A stretch of 64,000 nt of DNA from Globodera rostochiensis (GCA_018350325.1 JAEVLN010000002.1:5067456-5131455); one strand, 5' to 3'. Shown: positions 45,600-57,720, counted from the first letter of the stretch. Made by a program: numbers and translations. The notes: a model not told the origin generated them from the letters alone.

Positions 45600-45770
45600 A
45601 ATTTTACCCCCCCCCCAGTCTTTCTTGTTCTCACGTTCATTTATCGTTCTCTTCCCCCATCTTTCTCTGTTCTTGCCGGTGCCTGCATTTTGCTTTCTTT
45701 TCTCTTCCTTCTCTATCTTATCCTTCGATTAGCATTGAGCATTGACCTTTCTCCGCCCAAACTAATCGAA
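45600..45770 (-). repeat. Inverted fragment of the same family
   Basis: It matches copy 2 at about 38595-38775: CTTTCTTnTTCTCAC, TTTTGCTTTCTTTTCTCTTC, TTATCCTTCGATT and GACCTTTCTCCGCCCAAAC. With 44645-45150 it forms a head-to-head pair about 450 bp apart. A C run at 45607-45616 marks one edge. TGTCGAAA-type short repeats follow to about 45835. Confidence 0.7.
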
Positions 45771-45835
45771 ATCCACCAATGTCGAAAGCCATTATTGTCG
45801 AAATCCAGTGTCGAATTCAATCAGTGTCGAAAACC

Positions 45836-48174
45836 CCAGACACCATTACATCTTTACTTATCATGAAAAAAGTGTTCTTAAAAATAAATAAAGTCAACAC
45901 ATGAATTTAATAAATAAAATGCACCATTGGCACCAAAGTTTTTAAACTATAAATAAAACATTCACGAAAATTCGAACAAAAATATTCAACTACAAAATAT
46001 AAATAATGTTTTGAATATTTAAAATTTCTCAGATATATGTTCAAATCTTTTTTCCACAATCTAACAAAATCATACTTTCAAAAACAACTGCTATATGAAA
46101 CATTATTTGTTTGTAAATTAATCAAATATTTCGTTAATACGTAAAAAGCAAGAACTCGAATAAAAAACAAATAAAATTACTATAAAAATTTGAAAGGCAC
46201 ATTGTAATTATTATAAGAAAAAACCCCGACAATAAAAAATATACCACATTGCTATTGCTGACGGTTTAAATTTGCATAAATTGAGCGGACAAAAATTAAA
46301 GAGATAAAAATGGCAAAAAAAGACGAAACTTTCCTACTGTATGCGTTGACAAACGGCAAGCGCTGCATTGTCATTTCAATGTCAAACTTAGTAAAATTAT
46401 TTTAGGACACGAAAGCACTGCGAGCGCATCGATATTAATAAAAAGTACACCTAAATAATAAACTCAAATTCACGTAGTGAAGAACTAAATATTATTCAGC
46501 GCGTATTCGAACATCAAATAAATACGAAATATAAAAGTCTAAATAATTAGTAGAAAAATTTAAATAACTGCACGATAGTGCAACTAAATCAAACTTGAAA
46601 GTTAAATTAAACAAAGAAAAAATAATTGTAATAAAACCACTTACCGAAAAATAAGAAATTCCTAAACAATGAATTTCCTTACGGTTTATTCAAAAAAGAT
46701 AATTAATTATAATACAATGAAATAATAAAATCAACCAAGTTGTGATAAATATCACTAAAATAATGAGGTGAGTTATCCTTTTCCCTCCTAATTGGAGTTT
46801 TATAAAATTGGCACTTAACCAAACTCTTCTCATATCGCAAAATCATCTTTTGTTACCATTGAATTAACGCCTAATCGGAAAATACCATATTTTTTAGAAT
46901 ATTTAAGAGAGTTTTTGCGAGAGTTTTTTCTTTTATTGAAGATAGGCGATTGCTTTTAGGGGGTTTGGATTTGTTTTTTTACGATTGTTTGATGTTGAAA
47001 AGGGTAATTGATTTAAATATTTTAACGAAGATGATACGAACAGAAGCATATTCATTATACAAATAAGTTACCAAATTTATAAACTGGATCAAAAAAAATA
47101 TGGCTTTTGAAATGTGAAAATGAAAAACATAATTTCAAAATATAAAAGCATTAAATGCAATTATTTGAAAAAAAACATTCTGCAAGCTCATTAAGCATCA
47201 AATGCAGTCTACTTTAAGGATTTAAACAATAAAAGAAATGATTAGCAAAAAGACTCAAAAATTGAAATAATATTGTAATAATTCCAAAACTGAAATATAA
47301 TGAAACGTATTCATGAAAATCTAGTCTATCCACTTTAAAGATTCCAAAAATACGCACGGAACCCGACAATAATACAAAAATTTACGACGTAAATAAATTA
47401 TAAATTTATTAAAACAAAACTTTAAGAAATAGATAATAATTTTATTTGTGCAAAATATCTTGTGTAAATAAATCAAAGCAAAATAAATATTAAATATTGT
47501 AATAAAGGAATTTGTTATCTTATTTAAATATTTAATAAATTTTGAAATCAAACTGAAATATATTTTTGTAAAAATTTTAATATAAGTAATTTAAAATCAA
47601 TTAAAAAATAATCTATTGCTTCAAAACTAATATAAAATAAACGTGAGCAAGCTTATTAATGAAAGTTATTTAGACTGAAAAATAAAATAAGATTATGTTG
47701 AATAACCATTTAAGCACTTTGTGTACCCCTGCCGCTAACCTTTCAAGCCATAATTTAATCCTCTCATCATTAATTAATTAATAATTATACATTTTACCAA
47801 TTAAAAACAGTATTGTAAAGAAATAACAAATTTTATCTATAAAAAATAACAAAACAAAAACTTAAAAACAATTAATATCCCGAGCGTACAAAGTCATTTT
47901 GACATTTTGTTAGTTTTCCAAACTGCAAAAAACATATGAACCCAAAATGTCATAAGGACATTACTTTTTAAAAATGTATCGCATTAAAATATTGTTGTTG
48001 AAAGAATTTAGAAATGTGCTCCAAATTTTAAAAGCGCAAATGCAAATGGAACAGCAATCATTTTTTATTTAAAATAACATAAACAAAAAAAAAACAAATA
48101 ATAAACAAACATAATAATAAAGAAACTTATTGATCAAAGGACTTAAAATTACATCTTAATTGTACAAATAATAG
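45836..48174. other. AT-rich stretch with one ambiguous island
   Basis: At 46230-46400 both strands are open for 30-40 codons: plus MAKKDETFLLYALTNGKR; minus MTMQRLPFVNAYSRKVSS followed by a hydrophobic signal-like stretch. No firm gene. Confidence 0.3.
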
Positions 48175-48316
48175 CGGTGACATCCATGGACAATTCGCGC
48201 ATCTGCTGAAAATCTTCTCAACGATTGGCTTCCCACCGAACAAAAAATTACTCTTCCTGGGTAATTTTATCGAGAGAGGCGGCCGAAGTCTTGATACAGC
48301 AGTGCTTCTCTTCTAA
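48175..48316 (+). CDS. PP1-like Ser/Thr phosphatase exon, metal ligands altered
   Basis: Behind an acceptor-like ACAAATAATAG the frame reads GDIHGQFAHLLKIFSTIGFP then PNKKLLFLGNFIERGGRSLD and TAVLLF. This aligns without gaps to the PPP family core: GDxHG (metal-binding Asp and His), FPP, LFLGDYVDRG and SLET. GDIHGQ is intact, but the second motif reads GNFIERG where the family has GDxVDRG: the bridging Asp is Asn and the following Asp is Glu. A stop follows LLF, or splicing occurs at A|GTGCTT just before. The next part (GNHE) was not found with confidence; a weak FAEGKHI lies behind an acceptor at 48332. It is either a divergent PP1-like paralogue with lost or altered catalysis, or a pseudogene. 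Confidence 0.7.
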
Positions 48317-50309
48317 GAAACTAATAACAGGTTTTCGCGGAAGGAAAACATATTGTATAATACATTTATCTCCCGTTATTTAACAGCTTTTTAAAAAATT
48401 AATAAAAAGCGTTAAAAAAATAATAAGCAAAATAAAACGTTCGCTCACATAATGTAAAACTATAAAAATCGGCGAACATTTTGAATAATAACTAATGCAA
48501 AAAAAGTAAATGTTAATCATTATTCACAAAATAATATGGTTAAGTTCTACTTATCACAAAAACTTTTCATAAATAAATAAAGTCAAAGTACACCATTACC
48601 ATTACTTTCCACGGACAGCAGAATAGAGCACGGACAGAAACTTTACATATATTTAATTATGGACATAAACGAAGAAATGTTTCAAAAAATTAAAAATTAT
48701 ACTTTTTAAAATAAAACTTTAAATACAGATACATTGATTAGTTCCTGAACTGACGCGACAAAAATCTTTTGTATAAATCTGGAGTGCTCGATAGCGAAAC
48801 AATAATTTCGCTGACCCAAACATATAATTGTGAAATATATTTAAAAAAATGAAATTGCTCCCACAAAATCTGAATTGCAAATTTTTTTATTATTTAATAA
48901 AACAATTTATATTAATACAATAGATTGAATAAGTGCTTTAAATTAAATCCAAGAATTAATTGTTAACAAAGAAACTCCAAAATTATTACATCTTTACAAT
49001 TTATTTAAAAAATTGATTGAATAAACTATATAGAGCATAATTTAAAATTAGCAAAATAATCCTTAACAAAATGATAATTTAGTAAAAAAAAGAAAATTTG
49101 AATCTGGATGTTAAAATTTCTTTTCAACGAAATTGTTTTTTAGATTTAAAGCCAAACAACTTGTTAAAGCTCATATGTTGATTTGTAGTGCGAGCGATAA
49201 TAAGCAAAATAATGGATACAAATATGAATTGACAAAAATTGTGAATGGCACGCTCTGCTCTTTTTCATTTGTCCAAAAATGCCAATAAATCAATACGTCG
49301 CTCAAAGCGTTTGTGCGGTGTTAAACCAGAATTCACGGAGAACGCCGTGCTTTTCAATTTATGCAACAGTTTAAATCGCTAAATGAATTTTAAAAATAAG
49401 ATGCGTTAATAAACATTTGTTGTCATTCTCATAAAAAACAATTTGAACCAAATATATAATAATAAAAAACAATGCAATGTAAATTAAGAAAACTTTTATT
49501 TGATATAAGTCAGATAATAACACCGTTGAGTTTTTTGCAAGTCTATTTTATAAATATTTAATTTAACCAAAACAACGATTTGGTTTTTTTGCTTAAATAC
49601 TATTATATACAATTAAATATTTTAATGATCAATCAACAAATCAGATGACTATAATAAACCTTCAAGAAAAACAAGCATTCATTTTAAACTTTAGTTCTAG
49701 CATTTGTTTAATAGAGAGCACAATTCAAAAAATAAATATAAATGTAAACTTTAACGAAAGAAAATATTAACAAAAAAGTAAATGAAATTATACAAAAAAT
49801 AAGATGAATTTCTATTGGAGAGTTTGAGAAAATAGGGCAACCCTATAATATTATATGATTTCACAATGGCTGCCTGCACAACAACGCATGAAAATTAATT
49901 AAGTATTTGATAATTGTATATACTAATATGATTTATCAGCTTAACTTTAACATCAAAATTGTTTGATTAAAAATAAAGACTTTTAATATATATAAATTAA
50001 ATGATAACGTAAACAATAAATTTATTTAAAACTATAATAGTTTGTAATCAAACCCAGTTTTAAAATGTGGAACTTAATTAAAATAGTTGGTGAGTATAAG
50101 ATTATTTTGGTTTAGGATATGTAACAAATCACTTGATACTGTATTTTCTAAAAAATAAAATAAAAGAATTTAATAATTTATTAATAAAATAAAAATTTAG
50201 CGAAATTTAAGTGTCGCGATAGCGCCAAAAAGACTATGAATAAAACGAAAAATAATAATTAACTTAAAAAATTAAAGTGAATGAAATCTGAATTAAAAAT
50301 AAACTTATA
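48317..50309. other. AT-rich stretch with one ambiguous island
   Basis: At 49240-49385 the plus strand has a complete 45-codon frame (MARSALFHLSKNANKSIRRS and on). The minus strand has an equally good exon behind ATTCATTTAG (RFKLLHKLKSTAFSVNSGLT). They cannot both be right. Confidence 0.3.
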
Positions 50310-50393
50310 AAAAAACTATATGATGTGGAAATTTATTGGCTCTCGCGCAACCAGAACGTAACCGCCTACGAGTGGATGTGCCACGAGGCCTAA
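50310..50393 (+). CDS. Terminal exon-like island
   Basis: The plus strand reads LYDVEIYWLSRNQNVTAYEW then MCHEA and TAA. Over the GC-rich part (WLSRNQNVTAYEWMCHEA) 17 of 18 third positions are G or C, a strong coding sign in this AT-rich DNA. No acceptor is visible close upstream, so the exon start is unknown. The product is not recognised. Confidence 0.35.
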   Translation, partial: KKLYDVEIYWLSRNQNVTAYEWMCHEA

Positions 50394-51400
50394 GGAGCGC
50401 CACCCGCCGACCATAAAAGGAATTTGTACATTTTATGTGATTATAATAAATGCAAAATTGTCAACTGATAATAATGGGCCACCCAAGCCTTCCTCTTCTC
50501 GTCCGACATTTAAAGAAAAATTAGCCCTTCTTCAGTGTTTTGATTTTATGTGCCTAAATTATTTATAATTTATTTTTGTCAGCCCGCCAAAGTAAGCATT
50601 ATATTATGAAAAATTAAACCTTATAAAACAAATCATTTATTTGTTCTTTGGTCCTCTTTCAAAGACGCCAAATGTGGCACGGTTTTTCTGCTAACTTAAT
50701 TGAAGTATATTACTTTTTTTGGTTTTGTTTATTGTGATATTTAAATTTGTTTATCGTTTCTTATAATTTCAAACTCCAGTCGAACAACTTATCAAGAAAA
50801 ACTTGAACTGACAAAAGAAAATATTAGGAAATCCAAGGAAAATTAAAATAAAAGAAATTAAAATTTAAAACACTGCTGCTAATTTATATAAAAGCAAATC
50901 AAATTAAAATAAATCTTATGCCGTTGTCTTAGGCTTTTTGCAAAATTGTTTCGCATCTCAACACAACAAAAAAGTGGTAGCCCCGACGTAAAGAAAATAT
51001 TTAATCAATAATAACAAGAAAACTTAGTGTTACATGTGAATAAATAACCAAAAAATATTAAAGACTAACTTGTAATGTCACTAAAATAAATTTCTTATTG
51101 GCAGATAAACGTCAAAATGTGAACTGATAAAAATGCGATACTATAATGTGAAAAAAAGCATTTTTTAACATTTTTCTGGTAAAAAACGTGACATTAATAG
51201 GCATGTTAAAACGATTAAAAATATAAAGTTCTAAATGCAAATATCCAAATTATATTTATAAAAATAAATAAATACATTAAATTTTAAAATTTTAAAATAA
51301 TTTAAAATGAAAGACAGCAAGTAACTTCAAATTGTGTAAGCATTTATATTCGCAGGACCCAACGAAGTATTTCGAAGGATTAAATATTATTTTTTTACAG

Positions 51401-51480
51401 GCGTACCTTTTAAACTGCGAGCACGGGTTAAGCGCCGCCACTACTCCGACACCGCCTGCATTGACCTGTCGGCGATATAA
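51401..51480 (+). CDS. Terminal exon, basic C-terminus
   Basis: A strong acceptor (AAATATTATTTTTTTACAG) precedes two bases plus a frame reading VPFKLRARVKRRHYSDTACI then DLSAI and TAA, with mostly G/C third positions. A longer overlapping frame (51332-51625, + strand) uses another phase and has poorer codon character. The product is unknown. It may end the same gene as 50310-50393 or another. Confidence 0.42.
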
Positions 51481-51931
51481 TACAGGAACAAATAAATATA
51501 TAATATATATTTATAAAACAAAACTAGATTATAATTCGTTCAACCCTAAGCAAGATCCACTGGAATTGGAGATCTTTGCCCTCATAAAAGTTCTGCATTG
51601 GAAACACTATCCATTTAAAATTTAAAAACAGAAAAAAACATTACCTTATCATTTAATATAACGTATATTACAAAAATACTTATTAAAGTAAAAACAGAAC
51701 GCTAATCATCATTTTGCAATTAAAAAGTGCATTCTGCTACATGTATTCACCATTTTCCCATTTGGCATGTAATTTTATATGTATATGATTTTGAAGTCGG
51801 GCTGAAAACTTTAAAATAGCTTGTAAAAAATTAAATATTAAAAGAATCAATATGTTACAAATTCTAAAACAACTTGGATATGAATAAATTTAACTTTTTG
51901 AATTCAACCCATAAAGATACTGAAAGGTAAA

Positions 51932-51965
51932 AATTATATAAATAAATGAATATATTTACCTATTC
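51932..51965 (+). repeat. Short repeat shared with 59442-59475
   Basis: AATTATATAAATAAATGAAT... continues identically for 33 bp at both places, ending TTTACCTATT. It is too simple in composition to assign. Confidence 0.5.
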
Positions 51966-52166
51966 GATTCAATTAAATATTTTATTTTTTCTTTTAAGTA
52001 TTGGATAATTTCAAATTTGCTCTTATCGTATTCGCTTGGTTTAACTGTTCATCAGATTCAAATTTAAAAAAAAATTGGTTTTTTATTAAACATTTATTTA
52101 CATTTTCGCAGTTTTCAATAAATTTTTTGTTAAGATGTAATAAGTGCAGTTATAGTTAAAATTTTA

Positions 52167-52200
52167 CTCATATCTGGATACCGTGCATTTTCGCATTTTT
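52167..52200 (+). repeat. Short fragment of the purine-tract repeat family
   Basis: ACTCATATCTGGATACCGTG and onward match 23906-23940 with one change. Confidence 0.65.
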
Positions 52201-53016
52201 CTTTTGAGCACGTGTTTGATTGCTATTTTAGAGCGAACCCTTGAGCCCCCCCCCCCGAAATATAAATTTGAATGACATTTAAAAAACATCTTCTATTCGC
52301 TCACTCGACATTTATCAGACAAAAGACATACATACTTTTTTTATTTTATTTTCTAAAAAACTTAATGTTCTTGTCAAGTAAATTTGAATGCCATCTAAAA
52401 AGTATCCACTCGCTCACTCAAACATACATGTTGACCGGTAATCACCGGCCAATTTTCTTTTTATGTTTGCTATTATTGGGCTTATTGTAGAAAAATGTTT
52501 ATCTTTTAAAAGTTCTTTACTTAATCTGCTTCTTTTATTTTATATATTTTTAGCGGATTTTTTAAATATTTGTTACCTTTAATTTTATTCAAATATTTTT
52601 ATCAAAATAAATCATAATATTCTATTATTTAGGATGTAACTAAGATAAGTTTTGTCGCAAAAGATTATGAATTTGGATAAAGAAGTTGCATTTTTAAAAA
52701 AACAAATAATTTAATTACATGATATGGAAATTCAAATACATTTTTTTATTGTTACCCAAATTTAAAACTTTACATGCGAAATATATCTATTAATCATGGT
52801 CTGCTTTATTTATTTTAAATCCTTTTTGAAAGTTTTATAAATATTTTATTTTGAGAGTTTTGCATTTTTTTTATTAATATCTCTATTTTCATAGAATCGT
52901 GTTTTTGAATATATATGTTGATATAATTTATTTTTATTTAGTTTACCCTTGTAATTGGATTTAATGTAAAGTATTTTTTACTTAACTTTTTAACTTTTTT
53001 TTTTAAGTTATTACTG

Positions 53017-53076
53017 TTAAATAAATTTGGCAATCAAGTCCTGATGGCTCAATTTGAGACTAGAATATGCCGCCTT
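53017..53076 (-). CDS. Terminal exon of a three-exon gene end
   Basis: Acceptor CTTGCTACTAAGCAAAG, then 19 codons (KAAYSSLKLSHQDLIAKFI) and TAA. It starts in phase 0, the phase delivered by the exon at 53587-53657. Amphipathic helix-like. The plus strand is open as well, but the phase agreement supports minus. Confidence 0.45.
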   Translation of the reverse strand, partial: KAAYSSLKLSHQDLIAKFI

Positions 53077-53586
53077 CTTTGCTTAGTAGCAAGTGTATGG
53101 CAATGTCAAACAAATTTTGTGAAAAATTTCAAATAATTAAAGATTTTTTCTTTTAATTTTACTATTTTACATTTAATGGACAATCGGTTATTTGTTTTTA
53201 ATACTTTCCAGCTTATTTTTTTATTTAGCTACAAAACTTTCCAATACCAACATTAATTAGTACTGTATAAACTTTTTTACGTAATTATTTATTTTAATCA
53301 AATTAATCATTGTTGGTCCTTTTTTAAATCTTTTATATTTATTTTATGTTTAATAAATTTGAATGTATTAAAGCTTTGCAAATTTTATTTCCAACAAATA
53401 CAGTTTGGATTAATTCAAATATGCCTATTCTTCATAATATGTATTTAAGGAGAAGCAAATTTTTATTAGTACTCGATGTTCAGAATACATATTCATAATA
53501 ATTCCTTTTCAATGGGTTTTAGTTTTTTAATTTTATTAATAATTTATTGTTTTTTAAACCTTATGGCCGAAGGCCTGAGGACCTAC

Positions 53587-53657
53587 AATTTCTTTGTCAC
53601 TTAGCCAAGCTTTTCCAGTTCCATGGCCGCTGTTCAGCCCGCAGTCCTCAAATAAAA
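53587..53657 (-). CDS. Internal exon of the same gene
   Basis: Acceptor GGCTATTACTTAG and donor ATT|GTAGGT bound 71 nt: two bases plus 23 codons (LFEDCGLNSGHGTGKAWLSD, then KEI). It receives one base from the exon at 53777-53827 (T+TT = Phe) and ends in phase 0. No family was recognised. Confidence 0.52.
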
Positions 53658-53776
53658 CTAAGTAATAGCCAAAGCTATTATCACATTCCCGGCATTTGGT
53701 TTTGTTTTTTAACACTTTTTATAATGCACAGGTAGTACAGGCGGAAGTTATTTGCAATAATAAAATATTTACTTAC

Positions 53777-53827
53777 AATCGATTGTAATATCAGCTATCC
53801 GATTAGATGCTCGCATTAAATGTGTTT
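53777..53827 (-). CDS. Internal exon of the same gene, canonical splice sites
   Basis: Acceptor TGTAATTTTATTTAG and donor T|GTAAGT bound 51 nt: two bases, 16 codons (THLMRASNRIADITID) and one base. Two of the three frames have stops; the open one joins in phase to the next exon across a 119-bp intron. Upstream exons were not found with confidence; an acceptor with AQWLNNEAFIKNKS behind it lies near 54160. Confidence 0.52.
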
Positions 53828-54761
53828 CTAAATAAAATTACATTTATCATATATAAAATTCTTTCAATGCAATTTATCAATAATTAAAAAGCATCAAATT
53901 TAATCGATTTTTCTAGTTGATTTAATATGTTATATATTATTAAGATTAATATTTAAAGGAGCTCTAATTTAGATAAATACATTTTTTCATTTAAATTTTG
54001 TTTCACTAGGTCGTCTCTTGTTGATAGATTTTAATTGAAAATAATAGCAAATCTTTTGGTTTAAATATTAGAACTTTTACTTTGAGATGATTGGCTTTAT
54101 ACCGTGTGATCTATGATTTGTTCTTTATAAATGCTTCATTGTTCAGCCATTGTGCAACTGATCGGAAAAATTTCTTTTGTGTTTAGATAAAATAATCCAT
54201 TTTCAAATATTATTTTATATCTTGTTTCATGTTTATTTACAAATTTTGTGATAATAGTGCCGAAGCATATTGTGTGTAATTGAATTTGTGTTGTAATGAT
54301 TCAGCATTAGGTTTGTTTTCATGATTAAAAATAATATGCACAAATATGATGTTTTTAAATTGTATTATCTTCTTCAAATTTACGCTTTTAAACAATGGAT
54401 TAAAAAACGAAATAAATTATTCTTGTTAAAATTCTTCATCTCATGAATAAACTCAGGAACAAATAATTAAAAACGAAGTCCAGTCAAACGCATTTAAAAA
54501 ATGCTATTATTTAATTTAAATAAATAATTTATTATCAAGAATATAAAGATATAAAAATATTTTGTCCATTTGATCTCAATTTTAAAACTTGTTTAAAGAA
54601 AAGTTGATTGTTTTTTTCTAGAAATAACAGTTCTCATATTATTCATTTATGTACGCTCCTAACATTTTATGATTTATATATATTTTTATTGTTAATGATA
54701 TTAAGCTTCCAATTAGCTTTAAATGTAAAAATATCATAACATATTTTAAATTTATTTGCAG
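53828..54761. other. AT-rich stretch
   Basis: No firm gene. Confidence 0.4.
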
Positions 54762-54808
54762 AGAAAAGATCAATTAATTAAATTAGTAACACAATTAATT
54801 CAAGATGA
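54762..54808 (+). CDS. Small helical exon before a duplicated intron
   Basis: Acceptor AAATTTATTTGCAG and canonical donor GA|GTAAGC bound 47 nt reading RKDQLIKLVTQLIQD, a likely helix. The following sequence (54852 on) is duplicated behind the exon at 55427-55585. Confidence 0.33.
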
Positions 54809-54851
54809 GTAAGCATTTAAAATTTTTATCCATTCTTATTAAGTGTTATTT

Positions 54852-55395
54852 TTTAATCTAATCAAAGAATATATCAACTTCATATGATACCTTCACCAGT
54901 ACAGAGTAGGGTTTTGAAAAGATTAACCACGTACGTTTATTATACTTTAATTTGAATTTCTTCTCCACATTCAAAGGCCCAATATTTTTATAAATTGGTA
55001 ATAGCTCAGTGACAGTCTACTGACTGAGAAGATGATGAATATTCGAAATAACTTTACCTTTAAAAAATTATGCCTTTACATAGAAGTTTGTTTTATAAAA
55101 TTTATGTTTTAAGAAGTATTTCTTGTTTTTTTAATTTAGGTAAATATAATTTTTATATATTTATTTGTTTTTAAAATTTTTTTTTCATTATTTAATTGTA
55201 TTTTACTCATAATTGTCGTTCGGCGCCATTTATAAATTTACTTTGACTCAATTTAGTTTTAAGCAGTTATATTCTTGTAATATGACTATAATCGTTATTT
55301 TTTGGTATATTACAAAATGTTACCGCCGCTAAATTCTTTACATCTATAAAATTATTATTTGCTTCAAATCGCTTTAGGCAATTTATATCATTTAG
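54852..55395 (+). repeat. Tandem duplication, unit 1
   Basis: It matches 55601-56170. TAATCTAATCAAAGAATATA, AGATTAACCACGTACGTTTA, GACTATAATCGTT and CCGCTAAATT are shared. Unit 1 starts 43 bp after one candidate exon and unit 2 starts 15 bp after another. Confidence 0.8.
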
Positions 55396-55426
55396 CAATT
55401 TGTTTGAAAAATGTACATGTTTGCAG

Positions 55427-55585
55427 GAGCGAAGCAAGTAGCTGAATCAGTAGAGCTGTCCTTCAAATCGGTTAAGCAACAATGGGAAACATCAAATAGA
55501 ATTAAACAATTAAACAGTTTCAACTTTCTAAAGAACAAAAGTACAATTTACATGTTTTTTGTTAACGCGAGAAATATTGTTCAAG
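55427..55585 (+). CDS. Coiled-coil-like exon
   Basis: Acceptor ATGTACATGTTTGCAG and donor CAAG|GTAATG bound 159 nt. After two bases the frame reads AKQVAESVELSFKSVKQQWE, TSNRIKQLNSFNFLKNKSTI and on to ARNIVQ. The first 30 residues look like a charged helix or coiled coil. Its phase does not join directly to 54762-54808, so the two could be alternatives or an exon is missing between them. The product is unknown. Confidence 0.38.
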
Positions 55586-55600
55586 GTAATGGTTGGGACT

Positions 55601-56170
55601 TTTAATCTAATCAAAGAATATATCAACTTCATAAGATACCTTCACAGGCTCAGAGTAGGCTTTTGAAAAGATTAACCACGTACGTTTATTAATTTATTTC
55701 TTCTCCTCATTTTTGAGTCGCGTTTGAACATTTTTATAAAGTCAGTTTGCTCTCTTTAAATACAAATAAATTTTTATAATAGTTAGCTGCAGACAAAAAT
55801 GTTTATTTCATGTAGATATTTTTTACATGTTTTTTTATTTAGTTATTCCTGCTTTATTCATTTAAAATTAAATAATTGTTTCTCCTAATTTTTTGGTTTA
55901 ATTTTAGTTTATTTAGGGTCTTTTATTTTTTTCATTATTTAATTGTATTTAGCCATGTCAAAAGAAGAATTCGAATGTTACTATAATTTTTGTCGTCCGG
56001 CGCAATTTGTAAATTTACTTTGCCTTAATTAAGTTTTACGCAGTTATATTCTAAGAATATCTTATGACTATAATCGTTGTTTAATTAGTATTTTACAAAA
56101 TTTTACCACCCGCTAAATTACTTTACAATATTAAAATTATTATTTAGTTTCAAAATCGCTTAGTTAATTT
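55601..56170 (+). repeat. Tandem duplication, unit 2
   Basis: Partner of 54852-55395, diverged by many small indels. Confidence 0.8.
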
Positions 56171-57150
56171 TCATTTTTTAATGCAATAACATCGTCTCAA
56201 ATACTGAATATTGTTTGATTACGGTGCTTGTTTTTTTCATCGTTTACTCGATTATTTTCCATTTTTGGAAAAATATTTTTAAATTTTTATAGTTATTCTA
56301 GCAGCATAATTATGCGCCAGGCAGCATATTTAAAAACTTTTACTAAAACGCAATGGTTCTGAACTCTGACGGCGTCCAATGATTTAACAGCGTTAGTCAT
56401 ATTAAAATATAAATTTTATTGTTTTAAATGAGTTGCAAGACGTCCAGTAACGAGAATATTTAATTGATTGGCGTATTAATTAATTGTTTTTTCTATGCAT
56501 GCGCATAAATTTATTTAATTTCTTTTCTACTTTATTCATAATCATGCTTTAAATTAATTTGCAGTTTCATATGCGGATTTTCTTTATTTTCACATCATTG
56601 TTTTAATAACTCTACTAATATCCTTTTTAAATGAATTAATTGTCGTATTGCAAGTTTTATTATAGAAATAGCTGGCAAAAATTTTGGTTGTCAGATTCTT
56701 TACTTTTAATTGATCATTTATTTCAGCCAATCGATTAAAAAGATTACATCTATTTTTTATTATACACTTAAGCATTATTGTAAAATTCATTATGCAACAA
56801 AATTCGTGATATAACTTATAAAAATGTCATAGAACTCATTTAATTGTAATCTTTGTTGTTGCAAACTTAGTGTATTTAATAAAAAATCATTAATCGGCGA
56901 ATCTATATTTATTTTAAACTTATTAAATAGCTTTATTTATTACATTTTAAATAACTTTTTCCGTAAGTTGCCATCAGGCTACGGATGTCGTCATTTCTAC
57001 TGCTTACCCAATTTCATATTATACTGAACATATAAAGGCATTATTTATTAATCCAATTTCCTTATTTTTGTTTTTTTCATTCATTTTATTATGTTTATCC
57101 AATTAAACTCATTTCAATGATATGCTTTTGTCATACTCTAAATAAATTAT
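56171..57150. other. AT-rich stretch
   Basis: A possible acceptor (AATTAATTTGCAG at about 56565) is followed by a short hydrophobic open frame. Nothing firm. Confidence 0.35.
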
Positions 57151-57155
57151 TGTTA

Positions 57156-57316
57156 GCGAGCGCGCTGACATGGAAAGCAGGAAAAAGCGGTCAATGAGCC
57201 GCCAGGCAGACGACACGGCTTTCTATAGGGCACCAGGATGCCCTAACAACCCGGGTTTTGTTGTCCAACGGCTTGGTGGTTCTACGCAAAAACAATGGTC
57301 GATCTATTTTATTTAG
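57156..57316. CDS. Large GC-rich exon-like island, strand unresolved
   Basis: Plus: behind ATAAATTATTGTTAG, 47 codons before a stop (ADMESRKKRSMSRQADDTAF, then YRAPGCPNNPGFVVQRLGGS). Minus: behind a good acceptor CATTGTTTTTGCGTAG, 29 codons and a stop (TTKPLDNKTRVVRASWCPIE). Coding is likely. The plus frame is longer, but the minus acceptor is better. Neither product is recognised. Confidence 0.3.
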
Positions 57317-57639
57317 GCTTTGTTAATTTTATACAAAGATAATTCCATTTATTATTTCTGTTCAATAAGTCAAAAGCGCATTTTATAAATGCTGATAAAT
57401 TTTAATTAATTTCTAATTTTATTCATAATTTACCTAGATATAATAATATCGAAATAAGTTATTTTTATTTTGATAATGAATTTATTAAGTTTGTGATTCA
57501 CACTAAGATTTGTTTTTGTAGGTTTTTATCAGTATAAAATGTTTTAAATTAATATCCATAATATGATAATTCGCATTCGTTGTTATAACATAAAATAGCA
57601 AATGATGGCTTTCTCTAACACATTCGTTAACGTTGACAA

Positions 57640-57720
57640 GCTGAGTAAAATTTAAGGCGCTTTTCGGAGCCACACCAATTGTTGATGCTTTGCCTTGCGT
57701 TTGTGATTACTAGAGACCAG
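57640..57720 (-). CDS. Possible terminal exon
   Basis: Behind TCTGGTCTCTAG the minus strand reads NHKRKAKHQQLVWLRKAP and a stop; another phase (ITNARQSINNWCGSEKRLKF) is also open. It could end the gene of the island group at 58.1-58.9 kb. Confidence 0.22.

Larger units (their letters stand above)
51481..53016. other. AT-rich stretch; composition switch near 52 kb
   Basis: A-rich on the plus strand up to about 51.95 kb, T-rich after. It contains two short repeat pieces (51932-51965 and 52167-52200) and a run of 11 C at 52246-52256. Confidence 0.4.

Noticed and set aside
51332..51625. 97-codon plus-strand frame as a gene
   Set aside because: It crosses a strong acceptor. The GC-rich part has much better codon character in another phase, ending at 51480.
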